DNA of 64,000 nt from Oceanobacillus rekensis (GCF_002153375.1 NZ_MTBQ01000004.1:186001-250000); one strand, 5' to 3'. Counted from the stretch's first letter, positions 8,530-17,188 are shown. Numbers and translations are program-made. The notes: generated by a model not told the origin, from the sequence alone.

Positions 8530-9819
8530 TTGAAAACAAAAATTGCAGTGTTTGGTCGGACGGAGATTTTAAACCGCGTGAATATATTAACAGAAGAATA
8601 TGATAATGTTGAAATCCTCCCTTTCGTTTATGCACATTCAAGTGAAGTTACAGAAATAATTGAAAGCGCTTTGATGTGTGACGTATACTTATTTACGGAA
8701 CCATTATCCTATCTATATGCACGAGAGAAGATAGAAAAGGAAAAGTTACCTGCTGTACTTGTCGCCCATAATGAATATATGATTCTTGGCTCCCTCTATA
8801 AACGGAGGGATATTCGGAATCAAAAACATGACAGAATTTCTATTGATATTCCAAATAGAAAGCATATGTCAGAAGTGATAAAAGAATTTGGAGGCGAGGA
8901 ACAAGAGTTTTATTACTATAGTTACGAAGATGATGATGCTCCTGATATTGATAAAATTGTAGCATTTCATAAGAAACTTTGGGATGATGGCTCGATCGAC
9001 TACGTTCTTTCATCCAGTAAAGAAGTTGAGTCACATATGAAGCATTCTGGTATACCCGCCAGTACAATGATCATTCCTGATATCCTGTTAAATCAGGCTA
9101 TTCAAGAGGCCAAGTCCCTAACTATATTGAATAGAAATAAAGGTGCACTGCTTGTGACTGGATATATCCGCTTGAAAGAAACTGGAGTAGCTCCTGCTGA
9201 AAATAGTCGGACTTATGAAGAGAATATCTATCAATTAAAACAAATCCTGACAGATTTCGGAAAGCAAACAGATGCCCTGCTCGTACATAATAGAAGCGAT
9301 CAATTTGTTATGGTTGGAACAAAGAAATTACTTGACCATTTGCAGAATCATTATCGCGAATTTCCGCTCCTTAGTGAAATCCAATCAACGTTAAGCATGG
9401 CTATTGATATGGGATTTGGACTCGGTCTTACGGCAGAGGAATCCCAAAAACATGCACATCTTGCACTGGATAAATGCAGCAAAGATAACCGTAGTATTTG
9501 TTACATTACCAATGAACGCAAGGACACCATAGGGCCAATCGGAATCATGCGAGATATTGATACTTCCCGCTTATTCCAAGCACTCATCCATAAAGCCAAG
9601 TTGAATAATGAGCTATCCTATAATTTTATTGATTTTATTACAGACCGAAATAATGAGCCATTTTCCTCCAATGATATTGCAACTTATTATAAAGTAACCA
9701 AGAGAAGTGCAGAGCGAACAGTTAATAAGCTCCTGACAGGAGATGTTATTAAAGTATCCGGTGAAGAACGCCCATATTTGAAAGGTAGACCAAGGAAGTT
9801 ATTTACTATAAAGGTTTAA
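8530..9819 (+). CDS. Three-part predicted regulator: receptor-like N-domain, degenerate GGDEF-like core, C-terminal winged helix
   Basis: This 429-residue protein starts at TTG (8530) behind AGGGTGG. I do not recognise a named family. Residues 1-190 look like an alpha/beta receptor domain (repeated strand-turn-helix, KIAVFGRTEILNRV at the start). Residues about 200-340 resemble a nucleotidyl-cyclase/GTP-cyclohydrolase III-like fold, with LLVTGYIRL, a HNRSDQFVMVG hairpin where GGDEF would sit, and MGFGLGLTAEESQKHAHLAL. The signature catalytic residues are absent. Residues about 365-429 form a winged helix (SSNDIATYYKVTKRSAERTVNKLL). It shares an operon with the serine hydrolase and lies beside a peptide transporter. 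Control of that cluster in response to a small ligand is an inference. Confidence 0.6.
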   Translation: MKTKIAVFGRTEILNRVNILTEEYDNVEILPFVYAHSSEVTEIIESALMCDVYLFTEPLSYLYAREKIEKEKLPAVLVAHNEYMILGSLYKRRDIRNQKHDRISIDIPNRKHMSEVIKEFGGEEQEFYYYSYEDDDAPDIDKIVAFHKKLWDDGSIDYVLSSSKEVESHMKHSGIPASTMIIPDILLNQAIQEAKSLTILNRNKGALLVTGYIRLKETGVAPAENSRTYEENIYQLKQILTDFGKQTDALLVHNRSDQFVMVGTKKLLDHLQNHYREFPLLSEIQSTLSMAIDMGFGLGLTAEESQKHAHLALDKCSKDNRSICYITNERKDTIGPIGIMRDIDTSRLFQALIHKAKLNNELSYNFIDFITDRNNEPFSSNDIATYYKVTKRSAERTVNKLLTGDVIKVSGEERPYLKGRPRKLFTIKV

Positions 9820-9829
9820 TCTTAGATTG

Positions 9830-9875
9830 CAGGATTAAGTGTCCGAAACCTTAATTCCTGTAACTTTTATTTTTC
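9830..9875 (+). terminator. Terminator of the serine hydrolase/regulator operon
   Basis: CAGGATTAAG (9830-9839) can pair with CTTAATTCCTG (9850-9860), allowing one bulge, and is followed by a T-rich stretch that overlaps the end of the convergent small gene. Confidence 0.6.
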
Positions 9876-10231
9876 TAACTTAAACCCGTTTTTTTCCGAT
9901 ACTATTTTGATTGCTTCGTCAATGTCTTCCCCTTCAACTTGGGCTTCAACCAAATGGGTTATTTGCTCATCATTTCCCTGTGAAATTCCCTCCTCACGTA
10001 AGCCACCATCCAGTGGTATTGCACCTGTCATACTCTTTGTAGTTCCGATTGGAGACATTGGTATAAATCTGGCGTCTTTACCTGCGTCAGGAATACTGTC
10101 TACGATTAAATTGTTACTTTCAGTGTTTGTAATGCCGAACGAGCTGATTCTGCATCATTTTCAGTTCTGAAATAGGCGAGAATATTTTTTGTCATTAAGG
10201 ATAACATCTTTTCCACGTTATTTTTTAACAT
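9867..10231 (-). pseudogene. Frameshifted small gene of unknown function
   Basis: An ATG at 10231 behind AGAGGAA opens a frame (MLKNNVEKMLSLMTKNILAYF...) that stops at a TAA at 10106-10108. The neighbouring frame carries on with LIVDSIPDAGKDARFIPMSP and runs to a stop at 9867. Inserting one base near 10108-10118 joins the two halves into one protein of about 120 residues. That protein would have a stress-protein-like layout: a strand with AYFRTENDAESARSAL, then a Gly-rich turn, then a C-terminal helix. The gap could be a true deletion or a sequencing error. The function is unknown. Confidence 0.65.
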
Positions 10232-10270
10232 ATTTCCTCTTTTTATTTACTTCAATATAATTAGGTACAT

Positions 10271-10309
10271 AAAAAAAGATAACTAGCCGTTATAACGGAC
10301 TAATTATCT
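10271..10309 (-). terminator. Terminator of the SNF2 helicase gene
   Basis: A long hairpin spans 10277-10309 (AGATAACTAGCCGTTA paired with the complementary half, two mismatches). On the minus strand it is followed by seven T (10271-10277). Confidence 0.85.
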
Positions 10310-10342
10310 ATAAATTATGCTCTCTTCATGATTGTTCTATCT

Positions 10343-13300
10343 TTATAAACTCAACAGTTCTCTGACGTCGCCTTCGCTTAAGCTGGAAAGCATTGTTTCG
10401 CCTGGTTGGATTACCTGGTCGATGAGTTCACGCTTTTTCTGCTGTAGGGCATATATTTTTTCCTCTATCGTTCCTTCTGTTACAAGTCGGATTACTTGAA
10501 CAACATTCTTTTGACCGAACCGGTGTGCACGGCCTGTGGCTTGGTCCTCCACTGCTGGATTCCACCACAAGTCATATAAAATAACCGTATCTGCACCTGT
10601 GAGATTCAAACCGGTCCCACCAGCTTTTAGCGAAATAAGGAAAATATTATTCTCGCCATTATTAAATCGTTCACTCATTTCTACCCTTTCCTTTGATGGT
10701 GTTTGCCCATTAAGGTAGAAATAACCATAACCTTCTTTTTTCAATCGCTCGATAATAATTTCATGCATGCTTGTAAACTGTGAGAAGATCAACATTCGTT
10801 TACCGTTTTCCATGGAAGCTTTGATTGTTTCCATTAATTGCTCAAGCTTCCCAGAATATCCCTCGTAGTTCTCAATAAATAGTGCTGGGTGACAGCAAAT
10901 TTGACGTAAGCGGGTTAATCCTGCAAGTATTTTCATCCGATTCTGGTTGAAACCACTATCTTTGATGGATTGTGCTGCTTCCTGCTGTACTTGCCTCAAA
11001 TATCCAACATATAAATCTTTCTGTTCCTTTGTAAGCTCTGAAACATGTACTGACTCGATTTTGTCAGGGAGTTCTTTTAACACATCTTTTTTTAGTCGCC
11101 TTAAAATAAACGGCCGAGTAATCATCGCTATTTTCTCATTTGATAATTGTTTAAAATTCCGGTGATTTGGCATCAGGCCTGGTAATACTACCTGGAAGAT
11201 TGCCCATAATTCATCAATTGAGTTCTCTATCGGCGTTCCGCTCAGTGCAAATCTGCGTGTAGCTTTAACCTCACGGATTGCCCTTGATGTTTTGGTAGCA
11301 TAGTTTTTAATATATTGTGCTTCATCAAGAATCATTGTTTGGAAGGTCATTTCACGGTAAATTTCAATGTCCTGCCTCAATGTAGCATAAGAAGTAATCC
11401 AAACATCCGTATCAGCCGATTTTTCAATTAACTGATGGCGTTCATCCGGAATCCCTGTCAGAACAGCGGCAGTCAGATTTGGTGCAAATTTATCAAGTTC
11501 ATTTTTCCAATTATAAACAACTGATGAAGGTGCAACGATTAAATGTGGACCAATCGTTTCGCCCTCTGATTCAGACGAAATATATGCAATTGCTTGCAAG
11601 GTCTTCCCTAGCCCCATGTCATCCGCTAAAATACCACCAAGATGATAATGGCTGAGAGACTTAAACCAACTGAAACCGGTCAACTGATAGTTCCTTAAGG
11701 AAGCAGTGAGTGTTTCCGGCAGTTCATATACCTGATCTTCCGGTGACTTCAATTGATCCAGCAGTTGCCTGAAGGATGGATCATAATTCTTTTTCGTATC
11801 GATCAGCTCATCAAGCTGTGTTCCCCGATATACTGGCATATGAACATTTCCATTAAGCAGATCGTCTTTTTGAATGTCCATGTCCTCAAAAAAGCGCTTC
11901 ATGGAAGAGAATTCTTCCCCTTCCAACGACAGCATTTCTCCATTGTCTAAGCGATAATAACGTTTCTTTTCGATAACTGCATTAAGGATTTCATTGATTT
12001 CCGAATCGTTTACACCGTTAATATCGAATCCAATTTCCAGTAGATTGGATGACGATTCCAGACGTACACTTGTACTTGGCAGGGGATCATTTTCAACGAT
12101 CATTCCACGGATATCCTGGGTCAGAAATAACTCGACATGATCATTAAGCAATGGAAGTACATAATAAAGAAAATCATATAGTTCATCTTCCTCTGCTTCC
12201 ATGTAGAGATCCTTGCCATTATAATGAAAATTCGCATGTTCGATTAACTGCATAATCTGCTGTTCTTTTTCGACATCACGAATAATAATGATATCATCAT
12301 TTTCTTTTCGACCTGTAAATGGATCAATCAGCTGGTCACCATAATGGTATTCCAATTTACCTGTAATCCAGTCAGCCTTTAATTCAAGATATAACTTTGC
12401 ACGCAATGCAACCTGCACAATTTCTGAAGTGATTTTCTCTGAAACATCTACATTTCCAATCTTCTTCAAAGATGGCATAACCTCAGATAAGAAGGTATCT
12501 GCTTGTGAATTTTTTATCGGTAGCTCAAGTTCTTTCATGCCAAATCGGGATATTTCTTCGATAATCTGTACTTGATCCTTAGCAGGATAATAAAAAATTC
12601 CTTGATAAAACATCATTTCATATAATGGAAAATATGTAGCTCCATCCGCATCTCCCATTTTCAGTACCAAATCGTCCTGATTATTCCTCGATAAGGAAAA
12701 GTTAAATGGTAATGTATCCTTTTCTATTGCAACATCCCGAAAGCCTCTTCCCTTTGTCTCAACCGTGAAATCCCTTTCGGACAGTTTCTCAAGCAGCTCC
12801 TTTGCAGCAAGAGGTGGAATCGTTAAATACCGTTTATCACCATTCCTTCCATCCATGTAAAAGGAATTATGATAAATTTCTTCATTTCGTTTAATTGCAA
12901 AAAGCGACTCGAATATTTCATAGTCCTTTTGCAAGAAATAGTGTGTTTCCGGATTATAGGCGAATTTTTTAGTGAAATAGTGGTCACGTCCATGAAGTAC
13001 ATCCCTTAAGAACTCAAACGCATCCTTAACAACATAGCAATGTTTTTCACCGGTCTTTATTTCAAGCTGCAAGTTTTTATCAAAACTCCATCTGCAATAA
13101 TATTCGACATACATCGGAATCTTATCTGTTAAAACTTCGGCTGTTTGTTGTTGTGGTACTTGGCTAATTGCTTGTATAAAGCTGTTTGTCAACTGGTAAT
13201 CTGGTTTTGCTGGTGTACCTGCAGCAGCGGATTCCTTATTAATAATACTGATAAGTGTCGCTGCAATATGCTTGCAGGATCCAAAAGTCGAAAAGGCCGG

Positions 13301-13516
13301 ACAGTCACAATACGTATCAATGGAACCTTTGTCAAAATCCTTCATATTGATTTCCACGAAGTAATCTTCTGAACCATGTACAGTGGATGTCCAAACCTGG
13401 TAATTTATATCGTATAAAAGATCGCTCACCTTATTTTGTTTATAATAATCCATCCCTCGCCTGTAAATCACAGCTGGGAACAATTTCTGGATGTTAATAT
13501 CACTTAAGTTTTTCAA
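10343..13516 (-). CDS. SNF2-family DNA translocase with N-terminal SWIM zinc finger
   Basis: The protein has about 1057 residues. I prefer the TTG at 13516, which lies nine bases after AAGGTGGG, over the GTG at 13531, which lies directly on the ribosome site. The SWIM zinc finger is at about 70-85 (YCDCPAF...SCKHI: Cys-x-Cys ... Cys-x-His). The SNF2 ATPase core begins near residue 640 with ADDMGLGKTLQAIAY, then DEAQYIKN, SGTPIENS, and the helicase C half with LIFSQFTSMHEIIIERL, SLKAGGTGLNLT and DQATGRAHRFGQ. Bacterial members of this RapA-like/SWIM group act on nucleic acid complexes, probably at stalled polymerases or in DNA repair; the exact target is unknown. It is transcribed alone with its own terminator. 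Confidence 0.93.
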   Translation of the reverse strand: MKNLSDINIQKLFPAVIYRRGMDYYKQNKVSDLLYDINYQVWTSTVHGSEDYFVEINMKDFDKGSIDTYCDCPAFSTFGSCKHIAATLISIINKESAAAGTPAKPDYQLTNSFIQAISQVPQQQTAEVLTDKIPMYVEYYCRWSFDKNLQLEIKTGEKHCYVVKDAFEFLRDVLHGRDHYFTKKFAYNPETHYFLQKDYEIFESLFAIKRNEEIYHNSFYMDGRNGDKRYLTIPPLAAKELLEKLSERDFTVETKGRGFRDVAIEKDTLPFNFSLSRNNQDDLVLKMGDADGATYFPLYEMMFYQGIFYYPAKDQVQIIEEISRFGMKELELPIKNSQADTFLSEVMPSLKKIGNVDVSEKITSEIVQVALRAKLYLELKADWITGKLEYHYGDQLIDPFTGRKENDDIIIIRDVEKEQQIMQLIEHANFHYNGKDLYMEAEEDELYDFLYYVLPLLNDHVELFLTQDIRGMIVENDPLPSTSVRLESSSNLLEIGFDINGVNDSEINEILNAVIEKKRYYRLDNGEMLSLEGEEFSSMKRFFEDMDIQKDDLLNGNVHMPVYRGTQLDELIDTKKNYDPSFRQLLDQLKSPEDQVYELPETLTASLRNYQLTGFSWFKSLSHYHLGGILADDMGLGKTLQAIAYISSESEGETIGPHLIVAPSSVVYNWKNELDKFAPNLTAAVLTGIPDERHQLIEKSADTDVWITSYATLRQDIEIYREMTFQTMILDEAQYIKNYATKTSRAIREVKATRRFALSGTPIENSIDELWAIFQVVLPGLMPNHRNFKQLSNEKIAMITRPFILRRLKKDVLKELPDKIESVHVSELTKEQKDLYVGYLRQVQQEAAQSIKDSGFNQNRMKILAGLTRLRQICCHPALFIENYEGYSGKLEQLMETIKASMENGKRMLIFSQFTSMHEIIIERLKKEGYGYFYLNGQTPSKERVEMSERFNNGENNIFLISLKAGGTGLNLTGADTVILYDLWWNPAVEDQATGRAHRFGQKNVVQVIRLVTEGTIEEKIYALQQKKRELIDQVIQPGETMLSSLSEGDVRELLSL

Positions 13517-13591
13517 AATAAAGGAACCCACCTTCTAGTATCTGATTCTATTATTGTATACGAAATTATCGTCATTTAGAAATAATCGAGC

Positions 13592-14776
13592 TTATTTCTT
13601 CTTCATTTTCAAGACTAAAATTAGATAAATAACCATGGATATGACAATCGATACTGCTGATGCTATGTATATGGTCGAGTAATTGGAAAATGAAGCAACC
13701 TGGCCAAATCCAATTGCACCAATCCCCACTCCCAGGTCAAAAAAGGAAAAGAAGGTCGCATTGGCCATACCTTTTCGATTTCCCGGTGCAAGGTCGACGG
13801 CCCATGCTTGTAATGCCGGCTGTACACCGCCAAATCCTAGTCCAAATAATCCCGCTGCAATCAACATCGTGGTTGTGTTTGGTAACCAGGACAAGAGAAG
13901 CATAGAGATGAAAATTAATAATGTTCCAGGGAGAAATATAAATATATGTCCTTTCCGATCGTAAAGTCTGCCGGCAAATGTTCTAGATACCATGATAAAT
14001 ATAGCAAAAACAAGAAAATATAATTGAATACCAGTTACATTTTGCTCTAATGCATGTAATGGAAGAAATGTTGCAATTCCCCCAAAGGCAAGCGTTATAA
14101 AAAATAAAAGGATCGATGGCTGTAATGCTGTTTTTTCAAAAATATCAAATCTCACCGTCTTGGTCTTATGTGGTGATTGTACTACCGTTTTATAATGTAT
14201 TTTTGCGGAAAATAATAATGCAATCAATCCAAAAGCAGCACAAATGAGAAACAGGTGGGAAAATGAAATGATGCCAACAAGTGTCAGGCCGAGTGCCGGA
14301 CCAAATGCTAAGGCAATATTGCCAGAAAGGCCAAAGTAGCCCATACCCTCTCCACGCCTTTTCGGTGGAATAAGATCTGTTGCAATTGTTCCTCCTGCTG
14401 TTGTCGAAAGTCCCCAACCGACTCCTTGCACCATACGTATGATGATTAAAAGAAACATACTGGCCGTAAAAGCATATGCACCGACTGCAATCACAAATAT
14501 ACCAAGTCCCACCATGTAAACAAATCCACGGCCCTTTGATTCCAACGCATGCCCAGCATAAGGTCGGATAAGCAATGCCGAAAATGTAAAAATCCCTACA
14601 ATTACCCCTACCATTTGGTCACTTCCGCCAAGCTCCTTAACAAATAACGGAATGGTCGGTAATGTCATTTGAAATCCGAGAAAAACAAAAAAGTTAGCAA
14701 TGCAAATAAACAGGAAATCACGTGTTAGAATTTTGTTTTCATGCGGTGCTACTTGTACTTTTGCCTGTTGGTTCAT
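13592..14776 (-). CDS. MFS transporter (drug-efflux-like)
   Basis: This 394-residue protein has 12 predicted membrane segments in two halves. The family motif between helices 2 and 3 reads GIFTFSALLIRPYAGHALESKGR, and the second half contains a matching loop SRTFAGRLYDRKGH. Helix 5 has the GPALGL stretch seen in antiporter-type exporters. ATG at 14776 has GAGAGGA upstream. It resembles the arabinose-efflux/multidrug branch of the major facilitator superfamily; the substrate cannot be read from sequence. It is monocistronic, lying between the SNF2 gene and a small toxin locus. Confidence 0.88.
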   Translation of the reverse strand: MNQQAKVQVAPHENKILTRDFLFICIANFFVFLGFQMTLPTIPLFVKELGGSDQMVGVIVGIFTFSALLIRPYAGHALESKGRGFVYMVGLGIFVIAVGAYAFTASMFLLIIIRMVQGVGWGLSTTAGGTIATDLIPPKRRGEGMGYFGLSGNIALAFGPALGLTLVGIISFSHLFLICAAFGLIALLFSAKIHYKTVVQSPHKTKTVRFDIFEKTALQPSILLFFITLAFGGIATFLPLHALEQNVTGIQLYFLVFAIFIMVSRTFAGRLYDRKGHIFIFLPGTLLIFISMLLLSWLPNTTTMLIAAGLFGLGFGGVQPALQAWAVDLAPGNRKGMANATFFSFFDLGVGIGAIGFGQVASFSNYSTIYIASAVSIVISMVIYLILVLKMKKK

Positions 14777-14976
14777 AGAAAAAATTCCTCTCCCATCATT
14801 AATAGCATATTATACAGGAGATGGACCCTAAATGAAATGATTCAATTATCAGGCTATTAGAAGTTAACCGATGATTTATTATTTCTTAAAGCAAATACGG
14901 AAATCATCACCCGAAAAACGCTTATCCAACGTTTTATTATATGAAATATGGTATAATTTAATTGAATAATAAATAT

Positions 14977-15004
14977 AATTAAAAGACCCAGCTGTCACTG
15001 GGCC
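14977..15004 (-). terminator. Terminator of the putative toxin mRNA
   Basis: GACCCAG (14985-14991) and CTGGGCC (14998-15004) form a hairpin that on the minus strand is followed by TTTTAATT. It lies about 90 bases past the toxin stop codon, leaving a long 3' overlap with the predicted antisense RNA. Confidence 0.6.
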
Positions 15005-15048
15005 ATCAGATAAGCGGTTCTCAGAGAGGAATCGGATGGTGATTGTAA

Positions 15049-15101
15049 AGGCCTCTCCCCTATTCACTTTAGACGGAAAATAGAGAGGGCCTATTTTTTA
15101 T
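15049..15101 (+). terminator. Terminator of the predicted antitoxin RNA
   Basis: AGGCCTCTC (15049-15057) pairs with GAGAGGGCCT (15083-15092), with one bulge, followed on the plus strand by ATTTTTTATT. The T-run overlaps the toxin stop codon. Confidence 0.65.
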
Positions 15102-15186
15102 TGATTAAGGTGATGACCAATGCGAGCAATGCAATCAGAAATGTACCGAAACTCCCCAAAGTCATCATTACTTCATACATGCTCAT
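15091..15186 (-). CDS. 31-residue holin-like type I toxin peptide
   Basis: The peptide is MSMYEVMMTLGSFGTFLIAL followed by LALVITLINKK. One hydrophobic helix sits behind a MS-x-YE-x-M-M start and ends in basic residues. This resembles the TxpA/BsrG family (MSTYESLM..., MTVYESLM...), annotated as putative holin-like toxins. ATG at 15186 lies seven bases after GGGGG. The upstream CCCTTTTTCAGAAAGGG hairpin covers this ribosome site, a common device for delaying toxin translation. An extended -10 (TGCTATAAT on the minus strand, about 15269-15277) would start the mRNA. Expected action is on the cell membrane when antitoxin RNA is lost. Too short for ordinary gene callers. Confidence 0.65.
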   Translation of the reverse strand: MSMYEVMMTLGSFGTFLIALLALVITLINKK

Positions 15187-15345
15187 AGGCATTCCCCCTT
15201 TCTGAAAAAGGGTTTAGCCGACCTTGTTCCTTTTTGAACCACACTCTATGAGAACTTTATCTCCGTCTATTATAGCATAACTAGCACATAAAACAGAACG
15301 TATATTCTGCAATCGTGGAAATTGATTCTTTTTGACTATATTCGT

Positions 15346-15963
15346 TTATTCTCCAATGACACCACATGCAATTCTGTCTCCAGCATTACCTGATGGCTGG
15401 GAAATATAATCGTCCGCATCAGAATGGATGATTAAGGATGTTCCGTCTTCCGTATACAATGTATTCTCAGCGCCCTGTTCCAGTGTTACCATTTCGGCCA
15501 TTACTTCCACATTTACCGTACCATCATCAGAGACGACAATATTCTCAAGGTCGCCTGCATGTGGTCCTTCCGGATGATCGAAACCATGTTTTGCGCCAGT
15601 GGGATTATAGTGACTTCCAGCAGATTCAAAAGTCGGAGGCTCACATACGCCCGCTTCATGAATATGGAATCCATGTGTACCTGGTGGTAGATTTTCAGCT
15701 TCCAAATGGATGCTTACCCCAGAACTCTTTCCCTTTAATGTTGCCGTACCAACAACCGCACCCTCTGTGTTTTCTAGTGAAACTAAAACCTCTTCTTCTT
15801 TGGTAGCATTTGTCTCCACCGCTTGTTCTTCATTATTCAAATTACTTTCTGATGATGTATTCTCTTGATTTTGTGTATCCGTTTCTTCCTCATTGTTTGT
15901 GCCACATGCTGTTAAAAATATAGCAACCAATAATACGGATATAAGTTTCGCCAAACGATTCAT
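15346..15963 (-). CDS. sodC: Cu/Zn superoxide dismutase lipoprotein
   Basis: This 205-residue secreted lipoprotein has its lipobox LTAC at residues 17-20, followed by a long Glu/Asn/Ser linker. The SOD domain keeps the copper ligands in HGFHIH, SHYNP and SLIIHSDADD, and the zinc ligands in KHGF, PHAGD and its Asp. The disulfide pair is in GVCEPP and ACGV, and the active-site arginine lies in GDRIACG. All metal ligands are therefore present, unlike the B. subtilis YojM protein, in which as I recall one copper ligand is lost. It should convert superoxide to hydrogen peroxide at the outer face of the membrane. ATG at 15963 follows AAGGAGAT. It is monocistronic. Confidence 0.92.
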   Translation of the reverse strand: MNRLAKLISVLLVAIFLTACGTNNEEETDTQNQENTSSESNLNNEEQAVETNATKEEEVLVSLENTEGAVVGTATLKGKSSGVSIHLEAENLPPGTHGFHIHEAGVCEPPTFESAGSHYNPTGAKHGFDHPEGPHAGDLENIVVSDDGTVNVEVMAEMVTLEQGAENTLYTEDGTSLIIHSDADDYISQPSGNAGDRIACGVIGE

Positions 15964-16060
15964 TGTATGTAATCTCCTTTCAGTATTGTATTACGTAGGT
16001 TTCACAATCTAATTGGAAAATAAACATATACTAATGAATAATGTTATCCATAATGCTGCC

Positions 16061-16187
16061 GTCCGGGATTGCTGCGGGCGGATGCGCACCTTAGGGCACG
16101 GCCTCAGCCTCCTCGAGAAACCCACTCTGCGAGGTCTTCGGACACGTGCTTTTCCCGCAGGAGTCACCGGCCTCCGCTCACCCGGAC
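16061..16187. repeat. Dispersed GC-rich repeat, copy A, module 1
   Basis: The module is bounded by GTCCGGG (16061-16067) and its inverted partner CCCGGAC (16181-16187). It contains GGGCGGATGCGCACCTTAGG and CCCGCAGGAGTCACC, both found again near 25.0 kb in reverse orientation. It is clearly GC-richer than its surroundings and non-coding. Confidence 0.7.
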
Positions 16188-16256
16188 TGGTGAAGTTGTA
16201 AGATGCTATTTTGAGCTATTAGGAAGTGAAGTAATCGTCAGCGACCATCAAACTAG

Positions 16257-16373
16257 CTCTGGGAAATACACGGAGACTCCTACGGGAAGAGAGGCATAGG
16301 TGAGACACTGAAATGCGTCAGCATGAAGGGGCTCACCAGCCGCCTTAGGATGCGCGCAGTGTATTTCCCAGAG
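16257..16373. repeat. Dispersed GC-rich repeat, copy A, module 2 (long hairpin)
   Basis: A perfect 15-bp inverted repeat CTCTGGGAAATACAC / GTGTATTTCCCAGAG bounds this module. A second inner stem GGTGAG / CTCACC lies within. The same structure recurs at 31958-32075 with a compensated base-pair change. It fills the gap between sodC and doxX, with no coding potential that I would trust. Confidence 0.75.
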
Positions 16374-16507
16374 CGGTCGCAAAGTTTCTACATACTGACA
16401 GAAATCAACCAGTAGGTACTTCGAGGTTTATAGATGATGCTTCAATAACTACATTAATTTCATGGAATGAATAACCGTAATCCCAATCTTCTAGAAAAAA
16501 TCCATAA

Positions 16508-16541
16508 TAAAAGAGCCGCTCTATTCAGATTGGCTCTTTCA
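16508..16541 (-). terminator. Terminator of the DoxX gene
   Basis: AAAGAGCC (16510-16517) pairs with GGCTCTTT (16532-16539). On the minus strand this runs into TTTTATTATGG just after the stop codon. Confidence 0.75.
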
Positions 16542-16549
16542 GAAGATAG

Positions 16550-17065
16550 TTATGCAACGGCAACTTCTTTTTTTACTTTGTTTTTTGCAATTGGAGTGTG
16601 ATCTTCCAAGAAAGGAATAACCCATCTGTCTAAACCATATCTTCCTGCATTAAATCCAGCTACGATAAGGAAAACGGTTAGTAGTACCATTTGTGCGTTT
16701 GTGCTGACTGTTCCACTGAATAGGAAGGCAAAGTTCATTGTAATTCCCATCAAGGCAGCGAAGTTTGTAAAGATTCCTAGAATTAGTGCAGCACCAACAA
16801 GCAATTCACCCCACATTACCATGAAACTAAACAGTTCTGCGTTTGGCAAGGCAACTGCATTGAGGAATGTCCCCCACCAAGCTTGCACGGTAGCACCTTC
16901 CCCTGCAGAGTTTGCAACGGCTCCTTGAATAAAACCACTTGCATCAAATCCACCACTAGTAATTTTTCCAAGACCACCCATGAACCATGTATATCCAATA
17001 TAAATTCTGAGTACTGCCCATATTCCAGCTGCAACTTTGTTGTTACGAATGAAGTTCATAATCAT
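16550..17065 (-). CDS. DoxX-family membrane protein
   Basis: The chosen ATG at 17065 follows AAGGAG by nine bases; a longer frame to 17155 has no ribosome site. The 171-residue protein has four predicted membrane helices, with the family features RIYIGYTWFMGGLGKI in the first helix and a central MVMWGELLVGAALILGIF. DoxX-like proteins are quinone-linked or thiosulfate:quinone-associated membrane subunits in some species, and part of a redox-stress complex in others. The biochemical role here is not known. A perfect TTGTGAA-N4-TTCACAA palindrome about 125 bases upstream suggests control by Rex (NADH/NAD+ sensing) or an Fnr-type regulator, consistent with a redox role. Confidence 0.85.
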   Translation of the reverse strand: MIMNFIRNNKVAAGIWAVLRIYIGYTWFMGGLGKITSGGFDASGFIQGAVANSAGEGATVQAWWGTFLNAVALPNAELFSFMVMWGELLVGAALILGIFTNFAALMGITMNFAFLFSGTVSTNAQMVLLTVFLIVAGFNAGRYGLDRWVIPFLEDHTPIAKNKVKKEVAVA

Positions 17066-17188
17066 TTCATCCAGCTCCTTATTTATTATAATTTTATTAG
17101 TTCCCTTGTTCACTGTTTCACAATATATTGCAAAGGTGTTACTTGGTACATTCATAGAATATCATGGCATAACCTATTTGAAAATAGT

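Larger units (their letters stand above)
14952..15106 (+). ncRNA. Predicted antisense antitoxin RNA of a type I toxin locus
   Basis: A TATAAT box at 14952-14957 (the -35 is weak) would start a plus-strand RNA near 14964. It would begin with a hairpin (14985-15004) and end at a clear terminator (15049-15101 with the T-run ATTTTTTATT). It is convergent with the 31-residue toxin gene and overlaps the toxin's last codons and 3' untranslated region. This is the layout of TxpA/RatA and BsrG/SR4. The RNA is predicted from promoter, terminator and position only. Confidence 0.5.

Noticed and set aside
10343-13531. Many plus-strand frames opposite the SNF2 gene
   Set aside because: They are shadows of a gene with clear motifs on the minus strand.
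16013-16299. Two overlapping frames on the plus strand with Arg/Pro-rich proteins
   Set aside because: They lie inside dispersed repeat copy A and their composition follows the GC-rich repeat; similar frames appear in the other copy near 25.0 kb. No ribosome site.
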